DNA of 64,000 nucleotides from Pseudomonas sp. TH31 (GCF_016650815.1 NZ_JAEKEZ010000006.1:131501-195500), one strand, 5' to 3'; shown: positions 40,384 through 49,121, counted from the first letter of the stretch. A program made the numbers and translations. The notes: generated from the letters alone by a model not told the origin.

Positions 40384-40508
40384 GGGTCTTTTCCTCTCTC
40401 AGGCGGATGGGGCAACTCTGCGGTTGCCTGCTATCAATGGGCGAACGAACACCTGGCCACCGAGCGAACTCAGCGACAGCAAAGCTGTGGCATTGGAAGG
40501 GTCAGGTG

Positions 40509-40628
40509 CTATAGACGGGCACGCTGATTGGCGGCTCGGCGATGGATGCGCTTACGCAGCGAAGTCGCCGGCGCCGGGACGCAGGTTTTGCAGGGAATGG
40601 GGTGCGAGCGGTGTGGCTGGCTATCCAT
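40509..40628 (-). CDS. Possible 39-residue basic protein with a CxxC motif
   Basis: An open frame from ATG 40628 to TAG 40509 with GGAGA seven bases upstream. The peptide begins MDSQPHRSHPIPCKTCVP, ends in a strongly basic stretch (RKRIHRRAANQRARL), and has CKTC. It lies 125 bp upstream of the GMC gene in the same direction. I recognise no family, and a chance frame is possible. Confidence 0.3.
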   Translation of the reverse strand: MDSQPHRSHPIPCKTCVPAPATSLRKRIHRRAANQRARL

Positions 40629-40650
40629 CACGCGTTCTCCCTGAACCAGA

Positions 40651-41330
40651 TGTGGATAAGTGACGTTGTCCTTGGTAACTGGTGAGTGAAGACAGGCGAC
40701 AGATTGAAGTCAAGGCAGTGGCTTAGACCTGTATGAAATCTGATCTATTACGTTCGGGCCTATGCCGGGCGTGGCTTGCAGGGTTTAGCAAACAAGTTAT
40801 CCACACCTTCGCCCACAGCAATTGGGGACAAGTTAGGGTTTGTTAGGAATTATCTTGGAAATTAATGAAGAAAAACCGTGACTTATCCAGAAGCAGGGTT
40901 CTGAGCGGCCATTGGTTGTTTTTTGATCTAAAGCTTGTAAGCCACGATTTACATGGGCTGTAGAGGATGGCGAACACCTTATCCACAGAAGCGCCAACAG
41001 ACTTTGGGGGCAACTTTGGCGGATCTGTGGAAAACCTGCGCAAGGCTTGATAAATCGGGGTTTACGGAAGGTTTATCGGCTTAAAACAGTGATTTGGTTG
41101 TTTTTTAGCCAGCTGCCTGACAAGCCCGGTTTGTAGGGGCTGTAGCGGAGAGCGAACATCTTATCCACAGAAGCGCCAACAGAGATTGGGGGCAAGTATT
41201 GGTGCGCGGACAAACTTATCCTCGGGAAAAAGCTCGAAAAAACCGCAAGTTAGGCTGGTTGTTTTTTGTACTAAGGGTTGCAGGGCTTGATTGGCGCGGG
41301 GTGTGGCGAGGGGTGAACATGTTATCCACA
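40651..41330. repeat. Tandem repeat array with perfect DnaA boxes
   Basis: Between the GMC and GNAT genes, about 1.1 kb has no convincing gene apart from the 39-residue frame. TTATCCACA occurs at 40797, 40979, 41161 and 41322 (spacing 182, 182, 161), and its complement TGTGGATAA at 40651-40659. Each plus-strand box starts a degenerate core of about 35 bp: boxes two and three continue AGAAGCGCCAACAGA and then TTGGGGGCAA. Three copies of TGGTTGTTTTTT (40913, 41095, 41256) follow the same period. Near-matches lie at 40884 (TTATCCAGA), 41026 (TGTGGAAAA) and 41216 (TTATCCTCG). Confidence 0.8.
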
Positions 41331-41415
41331 GAAGGACTAACAGGGATTGTGGGTAAATCCAAAAATTCCAGGGGATTGGGGCTGTGCCCATACTCTGTGA
41401 TCCACATCGAACCAC

Positions 41416-41505
41416 TGTGGGAGCGGGCTTGCTCGCGAAGGCGGTGGATCAGGCGACATTGATGTTGGATGTGACGGCCTCTTCGCGAGCAAGCCCGCTC
41501 CCACA
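41416..41505. repeat. REP inverted pair (GCGAGCAAGCCCGCTCCCAC type)
   Basis: GTGGGAGCGGGCTTGCTCGC and complement, 49-bp loop, at the edge of the DnaA-box array and just after the GNAT gene. Confidence 0.9.
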
Positions 41506-41524
41506 GGGATTGGGTTCACATGCC

Positions 41525-42091
41525 TTATGGGCGATACATCAGATAGGCCTCACCCGTCACCCGAATCATCGGGTGGGGGGTGATCTGGCAGGTGTCGACG
41601 ATACGGAAGCCATGCCGTTGATAGAACCGACAGGCGCCGGTGTTGGCTGCATAGTCGATCAGGCTCAAACCGTTGAGGCCCAACTGGTTGGCGCGGTCGT
41701 ACGCATAGGCGAGGAATTGTTGGCCCAAACCCTGATTACGCCAACCCTCATGTAATGCCAGGCTCGAAATATAAAGGGTGTCGGGGATTTCCATCGTGGC
41801 GTATGGCGCCAGGACCGGATCGGTGACGGGAGCGGCCAGTGGGTCGTAACGCATCACGTAGCTGTGCAGCATACCGATGACGTTCCCCTCAGCCTGCGCG
41901 ATCAGGCAGTTCTGCCAGGAGAAGTCGACGTCATCACGGGCGTAGCGACTGGCACCGACATCCAGCAAGTCCTGGCCGGGCTGCGCCAGTTGGCTCCAGA
42001 TGTAATCCGCGGCACCTTCTGATGAAATCTGAAACAAGCGAGCAATCTCCCGCGCATCCGCGCGCAGGGCCGAACGAAATTCAACTGCCAT
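41525..42091 (-). CDS. GNAT-family N-acetyltransferase
   Basis: 188 residues with one GNAT domain. The acetyl-CoA pyrophosphate loop is WRNQGLGQQFLAYAYDRA (Q/RxxGxG/A form) and the C-terminal part is NTGACRFYQRHGFRIVDT. Start at 42091 (MAVEFRSALRAD); the frame extending to 42223 runs through a REP sequence. It transfers an acetyl group to an unknown amine. Upstream of it is a single REP half-unit near 42105-42130. Confidence 0.87.
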   Translation of the reverse strand: MAVEFRSALRADAREIARLFQISSEGAADYIWSQLAQPGQDLLDVGASRYARDDVDFSWQNCLIAQAEGNVIGMLHSYVMRYDPLAAPVTDPVLAPYATMEIPDTLYISSLALHEGWRNQGLGQQFLAYAYDRANQLGLNGLSLIDYAANTGACRFYQRHGFRIVDTCQITPHPMIRVTGEAYLMYRP

Positions 42092-42153
42092 TATTTTTCC
42101 CTTGTGGGCGGGCTTGCTCGCGAAGGCGGACTGACAGACTATCCCGCCCAAAT

Positions 42154-42250
42154 GTAGGAGCTGCCGAAGGCTCGGGCCGCGTTTGGACAATCTTTTGATC
42201 TGGATCTTAAAAAACAAAGTCAAAAGATCGCAGCCTTCGGCAGCTCCTAC
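42154..42250. repeat. REP inverted pair with CTCGGGCCGCG insertion
   Basis: GTAGGAGCTGCCGAAGGCTC then an inserted GGGCCGCGTTTGGACAA before TCTTTTGATC. The right arm is the ordinary AAAAGATCGCAGCC form. The same insertion type occurs at 58081-58168. Confidence 0.85.
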
Positions 42251-42258
42251 AAAAAGCG

Positions 42259-43029
42259 TTAGCGAACCACGCCTTCTTCGATCAACAACTTCAGAATTGC
42301 TTCGGCCCCGGCTTGTGCGGTTACCCCTTTAAGGACTTGCCCACCCCCACCGCTGGCCTTGGCTGTCGCGGCTTTCATCCGGTCGGCGGCGCTTTTGGCT
42401 TTGATCACTTTCAGGCGTTTTGGCCGCGGCTTGGCCGGTTGCAGAGTGGCAACCGCCAGCAGCTCATCATCAATCACTTCGACGTCATCGGCCTGCAACA
42501 CGCCGCGTCGGGCCGGGCCGTAGGCGCTTTGCCGAGGCTTCGGCGCAGCGTTATCCACAGTCGCCAGAAACGGCAGCCGTACTTTCAAGCGACGACGCTG
42601 ACCACGGGGCAAGGCTTGCAGCACCAGGGCCGAATTACCGTCGATGGATTCAACCTGAGCCAGCCCCACCACCAGCGGCCAGCCGAGGCTTTCCGCCAGC
42701 AGGAACGGCAACATGCCCGAGCCTTCGCCGGTCTCAGCCTGGCTGCCGGTCAGCACGACTTGCGCCCCGGCGTCACGCAAATAGGCGGTCAACGCGGGCA
42801 GCGCGTCGGCGCCTTCCGGTTGTTCCAGCACGTGCAGTTGTTCCAGCCCCATGCCCAGATAGGCACGCAGAGCGGGTTCCGCGACGTTGCCGGCATGCAG
42901 CACTTGCAGGTTATCCCCAGCCAGTTGCAGCCCCAGTTCCACGGCGCGCGCGTCCAGTTCGGCGCGGCGTGGCCGGCCGGAGGTCGGGTGGGCGCCGATG
43001 GACACCAGGCTGATGACGTTAGTACTCAT
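42259..43029 (-). CDS. etfB: Electron transfer flavoprotein beta subunit (dimethylglycine pathway)
   Basis: 256 residues with the adenine-nucleotide alpha-hydrolase-like fold of ETF-beta: VVLTGSQAETGEGSGMLPFLLAESLGWPLV and ALPRGQRRRLKVRLPFLATV. It differs enough from housekeeping EtfB to be a specialised copy. With EtfA it accepts electrons from dimethylglycine demethylase. 15 bp after etfA. A perfect DnaA-box 9-mer lies inside at 42551-42559. Confidence 0.92.
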   Translation of the reverse strand: MSTNVISLVSIGAHPTSGRPRRAELDARAVELGLQLAGDNLQVLHAGNVAEPALRAYLGMGLEQLHVLEQPEGADALPALTAYLRDAGAQVVLTGSQAETGEGSGMLPFLLAESLGWPLVVGLAQVESIDGNSALVLQALPRGQRRRLKVRLPFLATVDNAAPKPRQSAYGPARRGVLQADDVEVIDDELLAVATLQPAKPRPKRLKVIKAKSAADRMKAATAKASGGGGQVLKGVTAQAGAEAILKLLIEEGVVR

Positions 43030-43044
43030 AACCCTTTCCTTCCC

Positions 43045-44265
43045 TTAAGCCGCATCGCGCTTGGCGTCGTTGCGATAAGCCGCTATCGCATCGATCAAGG
43101 CTTGAAGAATCCCGGCGCTTTCGCCGATCACCGACAGGTCGGCCCGTTTGATCATGTCGCAGCCAGGATCGAGGTTGATCGCCACCACCTTGTCGCAGGC
43201 ACCGATGCCTTGCAGGTGCTGGATCGCCCCGGAAATCCCCACGGCCACGTAGACCCGCGCGGTGACCCAGGTACCAGACGCTCCGACCTGACGATCGCGG
43301 GCCATGAACCCATCGTCCACCGCCACCCGGGATGCACCTTCGGTAGCGCCCAGCGCTTCGGCCGTCCTGTGGAAAAGTCCCCAGTCCTTGACCCCGTTGC
43401 CACCGGAGAAGATGAACTCGGCTTCGGCCATTGGAATCGCTGCCGGGTCCACCGCCACCGCGCCTAAATCTTCGATGCGCGACAGGCTGCGAACCACGGC
43501 TGTGGATAACTCCACCGGCAAGGCTTCGTGACGGGTTTCGCTGACCGGTTCGGCGCACTCGACGGCGGCCAGAATCAAGCGCGCAACCGGCCGGGCAAGG
43601 TCTTGCAGGCCCGCACCGGCGCGGCCGATGCATTCCTGATCCTTGACCTGCCAGACCCGTGTGGCCGGGCGCTCACCCAGTGCAGCAGCGAAGCGGCGAC
43701 CGAGTTCGCCACCACCGCTGCGGCTGTCCGGCAGCAACCAGTGACGCGGGTTGAACTGGTTATCCACAGCCCGCAGGCCCTGGACCCGTTGTTCCGGTGC
43801 ATAACCGCTGAATTGATCGCCTTCAAGCACCAGCAAGCGATCAACGCCTGCAGTGGCAAAGGCGTTTTCTTTGTGTTCGCCGAAAACCACGGCCAACACC
43901 GCGCCGTCCTTGCCGGCCAACTGATGAGCGAGGCCGAGCAAGTCGCGGTCGTGGCTGCTCAAGCGCCCGCCGACCATGTCCGGCACGACGCTGATGTAAA
44001 ACGCCGGTTGCGGCACCTGATGCAGCGGCAATTGCACGTCAACGGCGGCCGAACGCTTGGTCGCCCCGCCCTGCTGCGCGCCACTGCGGTCGATGCGCTT
44101 GATGCCGTTAGGCCCGATAAAACCAATGCCATGCAGGTTCTTGCGGATGACGCCGTTAGGCCCCATCCAGCTGTGTTGCGCCGGTTGCATCGCCGCGTGC
44201 AGCGGGTGCAGCCGGTTACGGGCAATCCATTCGGCGCGGGGGTCGCGGCGGATAATGTCGCTCAT
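43045..44265 (-). CDS. etfA: Electron transfer flavoprotein alpha subunit (dimethylglycine pathway)
   Basis: 406 residues. The N-terminal domain is specialised (SDIIRRDPRAEWIARNRLHPLH) and the C-terminal FAD domain has VRSLSRIEDLG, SGNGVKD, GAIQHLQGIGACDKVVAINLDPGCDMIKRADLSVIG. It is longer than housekeeping EtfA (about 310), as in other dgc-linked copies. Its start touches the dgcB stop. Two DnaA-box 9-mers lie inside (43501-43509 and 43760-43768). Confidence 0.92.
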   Translation of the reverse strand: MSDIIRRDPRAEWIARNRLHPLHAAMQPAQHSWMGPNGVIRKNLHGIGFIGPNGIKRIDRSGAQQGGATKRSAAVDVQLPLHQVPQPAFYISVVPDMVGGRLSSHDRDLLGLAHQLAGKDGAVLAVVFGEHKENAFATAGVDRLLVLEGDQFSGYAPEQRVQGLRAVDNQFNPRHWLLPDSRSGGGELGRRFAAALGERPATRVWQVKDQECIGRAGAGLQDLARPVARLILAAVECAEPVSETRHEALPVELSTAVVRSLSRIEDLGAVAVDPAAIPMAEAEFIFSGGNGVKDWGLFHRTAEALGATEGASRVAVDDGFMARDRQVGASGTWVTARVYVAVGISGAIQHLQGIGACDKVVAINLDPGCDMIKRADLSVIGESAGILQALIDAIAAYRNDAKRDAA

Positions 44266-46214
44266 CAGTGGGCCTCCGCAGGTTCACGTTTGGCCGGGGT
44301 ACCTGGCTTGCTCGGTGCAGCGTCTTCGAGCAGTGCGTCAGCCACCAGTTCGGCGATGTCCTTGATCAGCGGACGCGGTTCAACCACGCCTTCGAGCATC
44401 GCGGTGCATTGTGGGCAACCGACGGCCACCAGCTCGGCGCCGGTTTCGCGGATGTCATCCATGCGCATGTCGGGGATCCGTTGCTTGCCCGGTATGTCGG
44501 TGATCGGCGCACCACCGCCACCACCGCAGCAGCGCGAGCGGAAACCGGAGCGTTGCATTTCCTTCACTTCAATCCCGAGGGCGCGCAGCACTTCACGCGG
44601 CGCCTCGTATTCACCGTTGTAGCGACCGAGGTAGCACGGGTCGTGATAAGTCACGCTGCTGCCTTTGTGCTGGCCGAGGTTCAGGGCGCCAGCGCCGATG
44701 ATTTCGGCCATGTAGGTGCTGTGGTGCTGCACGAGGTAGTTGCCGTCGAAGGCGCCGTACTCGTTTTTCAGCACGTGGAAGCTGTGCGGGTCGCAGGTGA
44801 CGATGCGGTTGAAGCTGTATTTGGCCAGGGTCTGGATGTTGCGTCTGGCCAACAGCTGGAAGGTCGCTTCGTCGCCCAGGCGTCGGGCCACGTCACCGCT
44901 GTCGCGCTCTTCGAGTCCGAGTACCGCGAAGTCGACCTTGGCCGCCTTCAGCACTTTGACAAAGGCGCGCAAGGTGCGCTGGTTGCGCATGTCGAAGGCA
45001 CCGTCGCCGACCCAGAACAGCACGTCGACCGACTTCTTCTCGCTGAGCAGATTCAGGTTCAAATCCGCCGCCCAGTTCATCCGCCCGCCCGGGGCGAAGC
45101 CGCCAGGGTTGTCGGTGGCGATCAGGTTTTCCAGGACTTCGGCGCCCTTGTTTGGCGTGGCGCCTTTTTCCAGAGTCAGATGGCGGCGCATGTCGACGAT
45201 GGCGTCAACGTGCTCGATCATCATCGGGCATTCCTCGACGCAGGCGCGGCAGGTGGTGCAGGACCACAGGGTTTCGGCGTCTACCAGACCGTTGACGATC
45301 GGTTGATGCGGATTACCGGCGTGTTCACCAATCGCTTTGCCTGGGTACGGGCTGCCAGCGAACTTGGCGTCAGTCCCACCGGCCAGGCCAACCACCATGT
45401 CTTGAATCAGTTTTTTCGGGTTCAGCGGCTGGCCGGCGGCGAACGCCGGGCACGCCGCTTCGCACTTGCCGCACTGCACGCAAGCGTCAAAGCCGAGCAG
45501 TTGGTTCCAGGTGAAATCCGTGGGTTTTTCCACGCCCAGCGGCGCGGTTCGGTCATTCAGGTCCAGCGGTTTCAAACCAGTGGAACGGCCGCCATTAAAG
45601 CGTTCGGCGCGACGGTGCCAGGCCAGGTGCAACGCACCGGCGAAGGCGTGCTTCATCGGCCCGCCCCAGGTCATGCCGAAGAACAATTCCGAGACGCCCC
45701 AGAGCACGCCGACACCGAGGATGGCCGCCAACAGCCAACCGCCGAAGTTTTCCGGGAGGATACCCGCCACCGGCAGGGTCACCAGGAAGAACGACGCCGA
45801 GAACGCCAGCAAGCTTTTCGGCAAGCGCATCCACGGACCTTTGGACAAACGGGCCGGTGGGTTGCGCCGACGCAGGTAGACAAAGATCGCGCCGACGAAC
45901 ATCACCGCTGTCATCAGCAACAGTGCATAACCGAGGAAGCGGTTATGCAGGCCAAAACCGTGCACCAGAATCGCCAGCACGATGGACGCCACCGCACCAC
46001 CGGCCGTGGCTACGTGGGTGTTGGCGATGTATTTGTCCCGCGCCACCACGTGGTGCAAGTCAACCATGTAGCGCTTGGGCATGGCCAGCAGGCCGCCGAT
46101 CAGGTCGACTTTCGAAGCCCGGCCCCGGCGCCACATGGCCACCCGCCGCAACGCGCCCAGGACACCCAGGCCCAGGGCAGCAAACAGCAGGATTGGAAGA
46201 AGGGTGTTCAACAT
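44265..46214 (-). CDS. dgcB: Dimethylglycine demethylation protein DgcB (Fe-S membrane protein)
   Basis: 649 residues. The N-terminal quarter is a membrane domain of DUF3483 type. Two [4Fe-4S] ferredoxin motifs follow: CVQCGKCEAACP and CTTCRACVEECP. Two cysteine-rich CCG-type domains end the protein (CCGGGGGAPITDIPG). It probably carries electrons from DgcA toward the quinone pool. Downstream of dgcA after a 139-bp gap with a REP pair, and overlapping etfA by one base. Confidence 0.94.
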   Translation of the reverse strand: MLNTLLPILLFAALGLGVLGALRRVAMWRRGRASKVDLIGGLLAMPKRYMVDLHHVVARDKYIANTHVATAGGAVASIVLAILVHGFGLHNRFLGYALLLMTAVMFVGAIFVYLRRRNPPARLSKGPWMRLPKSLLAFSASFFLVTLPVAGILPENFGGWLLAAILGVGVLWGVSELFFGMTWGGPMKHAFAGALHLAWHRRAERFNGGRSTGLKPLDLNDRTAPLGVEKPTDFTWNQLLGFDACVQCGKCEAACPAFAAGQPLNPKKLIQDMVVGLAGGTDAKFAGSPYPGKAIGEHAGNPHQPIVNGLVDAETLWSCTTCRACVEECPMMIEHVDAIVDMRRHLTLEKGATPNKGAEVLENLIATDNPGGFAPGGRMNWAADLNLNLLSEKKSVDVLFWVGDGAFDMRNQRTLRAFVKVLKAAKVDFAVLGLEERDSGDVARRLGDEATFQLLARRNIQTLAKYSFNRIVTCDPHSFHVLKNEYGAFDGNYLVQHHSTYMAEIIGAGALNLGQHKGSSVTYHDPCYLGRYNGEYEAPREVLRALGIEVKEMQRSGFRSRCCGGGGGAPITDIPGKQRIPDMRMDDIRETGAELVAVGCPQCTAMLEGVVEPRPLIKDIAELVADALLEDAAPSKPGTPAKREPAEAH

Positions 46215-46256
46215 GGTGCAGCTCCCGCCAGTACATCTTGGAGAAACGCGGTCGGT

Positions 46257-46339
46257 GTAGGAGCTGCCGCAGGCTACGATCTTTTGATCTTGATCTTAGA
46301 AAACAAAATCAAAAGATCGCAGCCTGCGGCAGCTCCTAC
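46257..46339. repeat. REP inverted pair (GATCGCAGCC type) inside dgc operon
   Basis: GTAGGAGCTGCCGCAGGCTA arm (one mismatch, CTACGATC) and complement, in the dgcA-dgcB gap. Confidence 0.88.
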
Positions 46340-46353
46340 GGGGTTAGCCGGGC

Positions 46354-48414
46354 TTAGAAATCCTTGCACAACCGCAGGGCGTCGTAGATCGCCGCGTGGG
46401 TGTTGCGCTGGGCCACGCAGTCGCCGATGCGGAACAGCAAGTAGCCGTCACCCTGTTGGCTCAGCGAAGGCTGCGGCTTGATCGCGAACAGGGCTTCGAT
46501 GTCCATCTGGCCCTTGTTGCGCGACGCTTCCTTCAGCGCGTAATAGATTTCCTCGTCCGGACGCACGCCGTTTTCGACGACGACCTGGTCCACCACCCGC
46601 TCCTCTTTGGCGCCGGTGTATTCGTTTTCCAGCACCGCCACCAACTTGTCGCCTTCGCGGTAGACCTTCTCCAGCATCATGTCGCCGGTCATGATCACTT
46701 CTTTCGGGTACATGCTGCGGTAGTACGTCGGGAACGATGTGCCGCCAATCGCTACACCCGGCTTGATGTCGTCGGTGACGATCTCGACCTGGCTGCCCTT
46801 GTCGGCGAGGAAGTCCGCGGTGGACATCCCGGTAAATTCGCAAATGGTGTCGTAGACCAGCACGTTTTTGCCCGGCGCAACCTTGCCGTCAAGGATGTCC
46901 CAGCTGCTGACCACCAGGCCTTCCGCCGCGCCCCAGTGTTCGTTCTGCTCCAGGAATGGATGACCGCCGACGGCGAGCACAACCACGTCCGGACGCAGAT
47001 CGAGAATGGTCGCGGCATCAGCCGCGACACCCAGGCGCAGGTCGACTTTCAACCTCGCCAGCTCAAGCTGGAACCAGCGCGTGATACCGGCGATCTGGTC
47101 CCGTTGCGGGGCTTTCGAAGCAGTAGTGATCTGCCCGCCGATGAATTCTTTCTTCTCGAACAGGGTCACGTCGTGGCCACGTTCAGCCGACACGCGAGCC
47201 GCTTCCATCCCGGCAGGACCGGCACCGACCACCACGACTTTGCGCTTCACACCGGTCGACTTCTCGATAATGTGCGGCACGCCCATGTATTCACGGGAAG
47301 TCGCGGCGTTCTGGATGCACAGCACATCCAGGCCCTGGTACTGACGATCGATGCAGTAGTTGGCGCCGACGCATTGTTTGATCTGGTCGACCTGGCCCAT
47401 TTTGATCTTGGCGATCAGGTGCGGGTCGGCGATGTGGGCGCGGGTCATGCCGACCATGTCGACGTAGCCGCCTTCCAGAATACGGGTCGCCTGGTTCGGG
47501 TCCTTGATGTTCTGCGCGTGCAGCACCGGGGCCTTGACCACTTCCTTGATACCGGCCGCCAAATGCAGGAATGGCTCCGGTGGATAACTCATGTTCGGGA
47601 TAACGTTGGCCAGGGTGTTGTGGGTATCGCAACCCGAACCGACCACGCCGATGAAGTCGATCATGCCGGTGTCGTCGTAGTACTTGGCGATCTGCTTCAT
47701 GTCTTCGTGGGACAAGCCGTCCGGGTGGAACTCGTCACCGCACAGACGGATGCCGACGCAGAAATCCGGGCCGACTTCCTTGCGCACAGCCTTCAGGACT
47801 TCCAGACCGAAACGCATGCGGTTCTCGAAGCTGCCGCCCCATTCATCGGTACGTTTGTTGACGCGCGGGCTCCAGAACTGGTCGATCATGTGCTGGTGCA
47901 CCGCCGACAGTTCAACGCCGTCCAGGCCGCCGGCCTTGGCGCGGCCAGCCGCTGTGGCGTAGTTACCGATCACCCGCCAGATTTCTTCCGGCTCGATGGT
48001 TTTGCAGGTCGCACGGTGCACCGGTTCACGGATGCCCGATGGCGACAGCAGGGTTGGCCAGTGCTCGCCGTCCCAACGCGAGCGTCGGCCCATGTGAGTA
48101 ATCTGGATCATGATCTTGGCGCCATGCTTGTGCATGGCATCGGCCAGGTTCTGGAAGTGCGGAATGATCCGGTCGTCGGCCAGGTTGACCGATTTCCACC
48201 AGCCTTGCGGGCTGTCGATGGCCACGCTGGAAGAACCGCCGCAAATCGCCAGGCCGATCCCGCCCTTGGCTTTCTCTTCGTAATACTTGACGTACCGGTC
48301 GGTGGTCATGCCGCCGTCGGTGGCATAAACCTCGGCGTGCGCGGTGCTGAGCACGCGGTTACGGATGGTCAGTTTGCCGATCTGGATCGGCTGGAACATT
48401 GCTTCGAAAGCCAT
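46354..48414 (-). CDS. dgcA: Dimethylglycine demethylase DgcA
   Basis: 686 residues: an Old-Yellow-Enzyme-type FMN barrel (about 1-350, MFQPIQIGKLTIRNRVLSTAHAE), a [4Fe-4S] cysteine cluster (CVGANYCIDRQYQGLDVLCIQ) and a pyridine-nucleotide-disulphide-type domain with VVVVGAGPAGMEAARVSAERG. It resembles trimethylamine dehydrogenase in layout. It oxidises dimethylglycine to sarcosine, passing electrons to EtfAB and DgcB. It follows the DUF5943 gene by 15 bp. A very long antisense open frame is a shadow. Confidence 0.95.
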   Translation of the reverse strand: MAFEAMFQPIQIGKLTIRNRVLSTAHAEVYATDGGMTTDRYVKYYEEKAKGGIGLAICGGSSSVAIDSPQGWWKSVNLADDRIIPHFQNLADAMHKHGAKIMIQITHMGRRSRWDGEHWPTLLSPSGIREPVHRATCKTIEPEEIWRVIGNYATAAGRAKAGGLDGVELSAVHQHMIDQFWSPRVNKRTDEWGGSFENRMRFGLEVLKAVRKEVGPDFCVGIRLCGDEFHPDGLSHEDMKQIAKYYDDTGMIDFIGVVGSGCDTHNTLANVIPNMSYPPEPFLHLAAGIKEVVKAPVLHAQNIKDPNQATRILEGGYVDMVGMTRAHIADPHLIAKIKMGQVDQIKQCVGANYCIDRQYQGLDVLCIQNAATSREYMGVPHIIEKSTGVKRKVVVVGAGPAGMEAARVSAERGHDVTLFEKKEFIGGQITTASKAPQRDQIAGITRWFQLELARLKVDLRLGVAADAATILDLRPDVVVLAVGGHPFLEQNEHWGAAEGLVVSSWDILDGKVAPGKNVLVYDTICEFTGMSTADFLADKGSQVEIVTDDIKPGVAIGGTSFPTYYRSMYPKEVIMTGDMMLEKVYREGDKLVAVLENEYTGAKEERVVDQVVVENGVRPDEEIYYALKEASRNKGQMDIEALFAIKPQPSLSQQGDGYLLFRIGDCVAQRNTHAAIYDALRLCKDF

Positions 48415-48429
48415 GGCGGGGTCCTCGAC

Positions 48430-48960
48430 TTACAACGGCTTGACGGTGAACAAACCGTCGTCGTGGCCTTCTTCGGAGCCACCGTAGACTTGCTCGGCAA
48501 CGGTGCGGATGCTGCTGCCGCGGGCTTGCAGAATCTGGTCCATGGCACCGGCAAACCAGCCAGTGAACATGTAGTCGACCTTGCGCCCGACCTTGCCGTA
48601 CACGTAGACGAACGCCGAGTGTTCGAGCTTGACGTTGGCGGTGCCTTTGTCGAGGTCGATGTCCTGGATCTTGAACAGGCCCCAGCCGCGTTGCGACAGG
48701 CGCTTCATGTAGTGCTCGAACACCGCGACGCCTTCCAGGCCGTGGCATTCAGCTTCTTTTTCACACCAGTGCCAGGCGGATTTGTAGCCGGCCTTGTAGA
48801 GGATTTCAGCGTAGGCCTCGCTGCCCAGCACTTCCTCGATGCCCATGTGGTTGTTGACGAAGAAGTGACGCGGTACGTACAGCATTGGCAGGGCGTCGGA
48901 GGTCCAGACACCGGTTTCGCTGTCGACTTCGATTGGCAATTGCGGGGCGATCTTGGCCAT
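48430..48960 (-). CDS. DUF5943 protein of the dimethylglycine operon
   Basis: 176 residues, no signal peptide or membrane helix. It has a conserved-looking core, HFFVNNHMGIEEVLGSEAYAEILYKAGYKSAWHWCEKEAECHGLEG, and YVYGKVGRKVDYMFTGWFAGAMDQIL, resembling small-molecule-binding 4-vinyl-reductase-like domains. The position directly before dgcA is kept in P. aeruginosa. A folding or ligand-handling role for the DgcAB system is inference. Confidence 0.8.
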   Translation of the reverse strand: MAKIAPQLPIEVDSETGVWTSDALPMLYVPRHFFVNNHMGIEEVLGSEAYAEILYKAGYKSAWHWCEKEAECHGLEGVAVFEHYMKRLSQRGWGLFKIQDIDLDKGTANVKLEHSAFVYVYGKVGRKVDYMFTGWFAGAMDQILQARGSSIRTVAEQVYGGSEEGHDDGLFTVKPL

Positions 48961-48997
48961 GGAAACTTAACTCCGGAAAATTCGTGGTGTGTTTTGC

Positions 48998-49098
48998 GTA
49001 GCAGCTGCCGAGGTACGAGGCTGCGTTGCGTGTCCGTAGGACCGCCCTCGGGGGCCGCTTCGCAGCCCGACGCAGCCTCGTACCTCGGCAGCTGCTAC
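48998..49098. repeat. Perfect inverted repeat, GTAGCAGCTGCC family
   Basis: Arms 48998-49026 and 49070-49098 are exact 29-bp complements starting GTAGCAGCTGCCGAGGTACG. The loop carries GGGGGCCGC. It lies between the dipeptidase-like gene and the DUF5943 gene and is the second member of the family seen at 20576-20706. Confidence 0.9.
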
Positions 49099-49121
49099 AA
49101 GGAATCGTTGTTCAAGTGGGC

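Noticed and set aside
40349..40663. 104-residue plus-strand frame upstream of the GMC gene
   Set aside because: It overlaps the start of the GMC gene on the opposite strand, lacks a ribosome-binding site, and has no family pattern.
40651..41330. Chromosomal origin oriC
   Set aside because: DnaA boxes are present but dnaA, dnaN, recF, gyrB and rpmH are not, and the neighbours are metabolic genes. A secondary DnaA locus is preferred.
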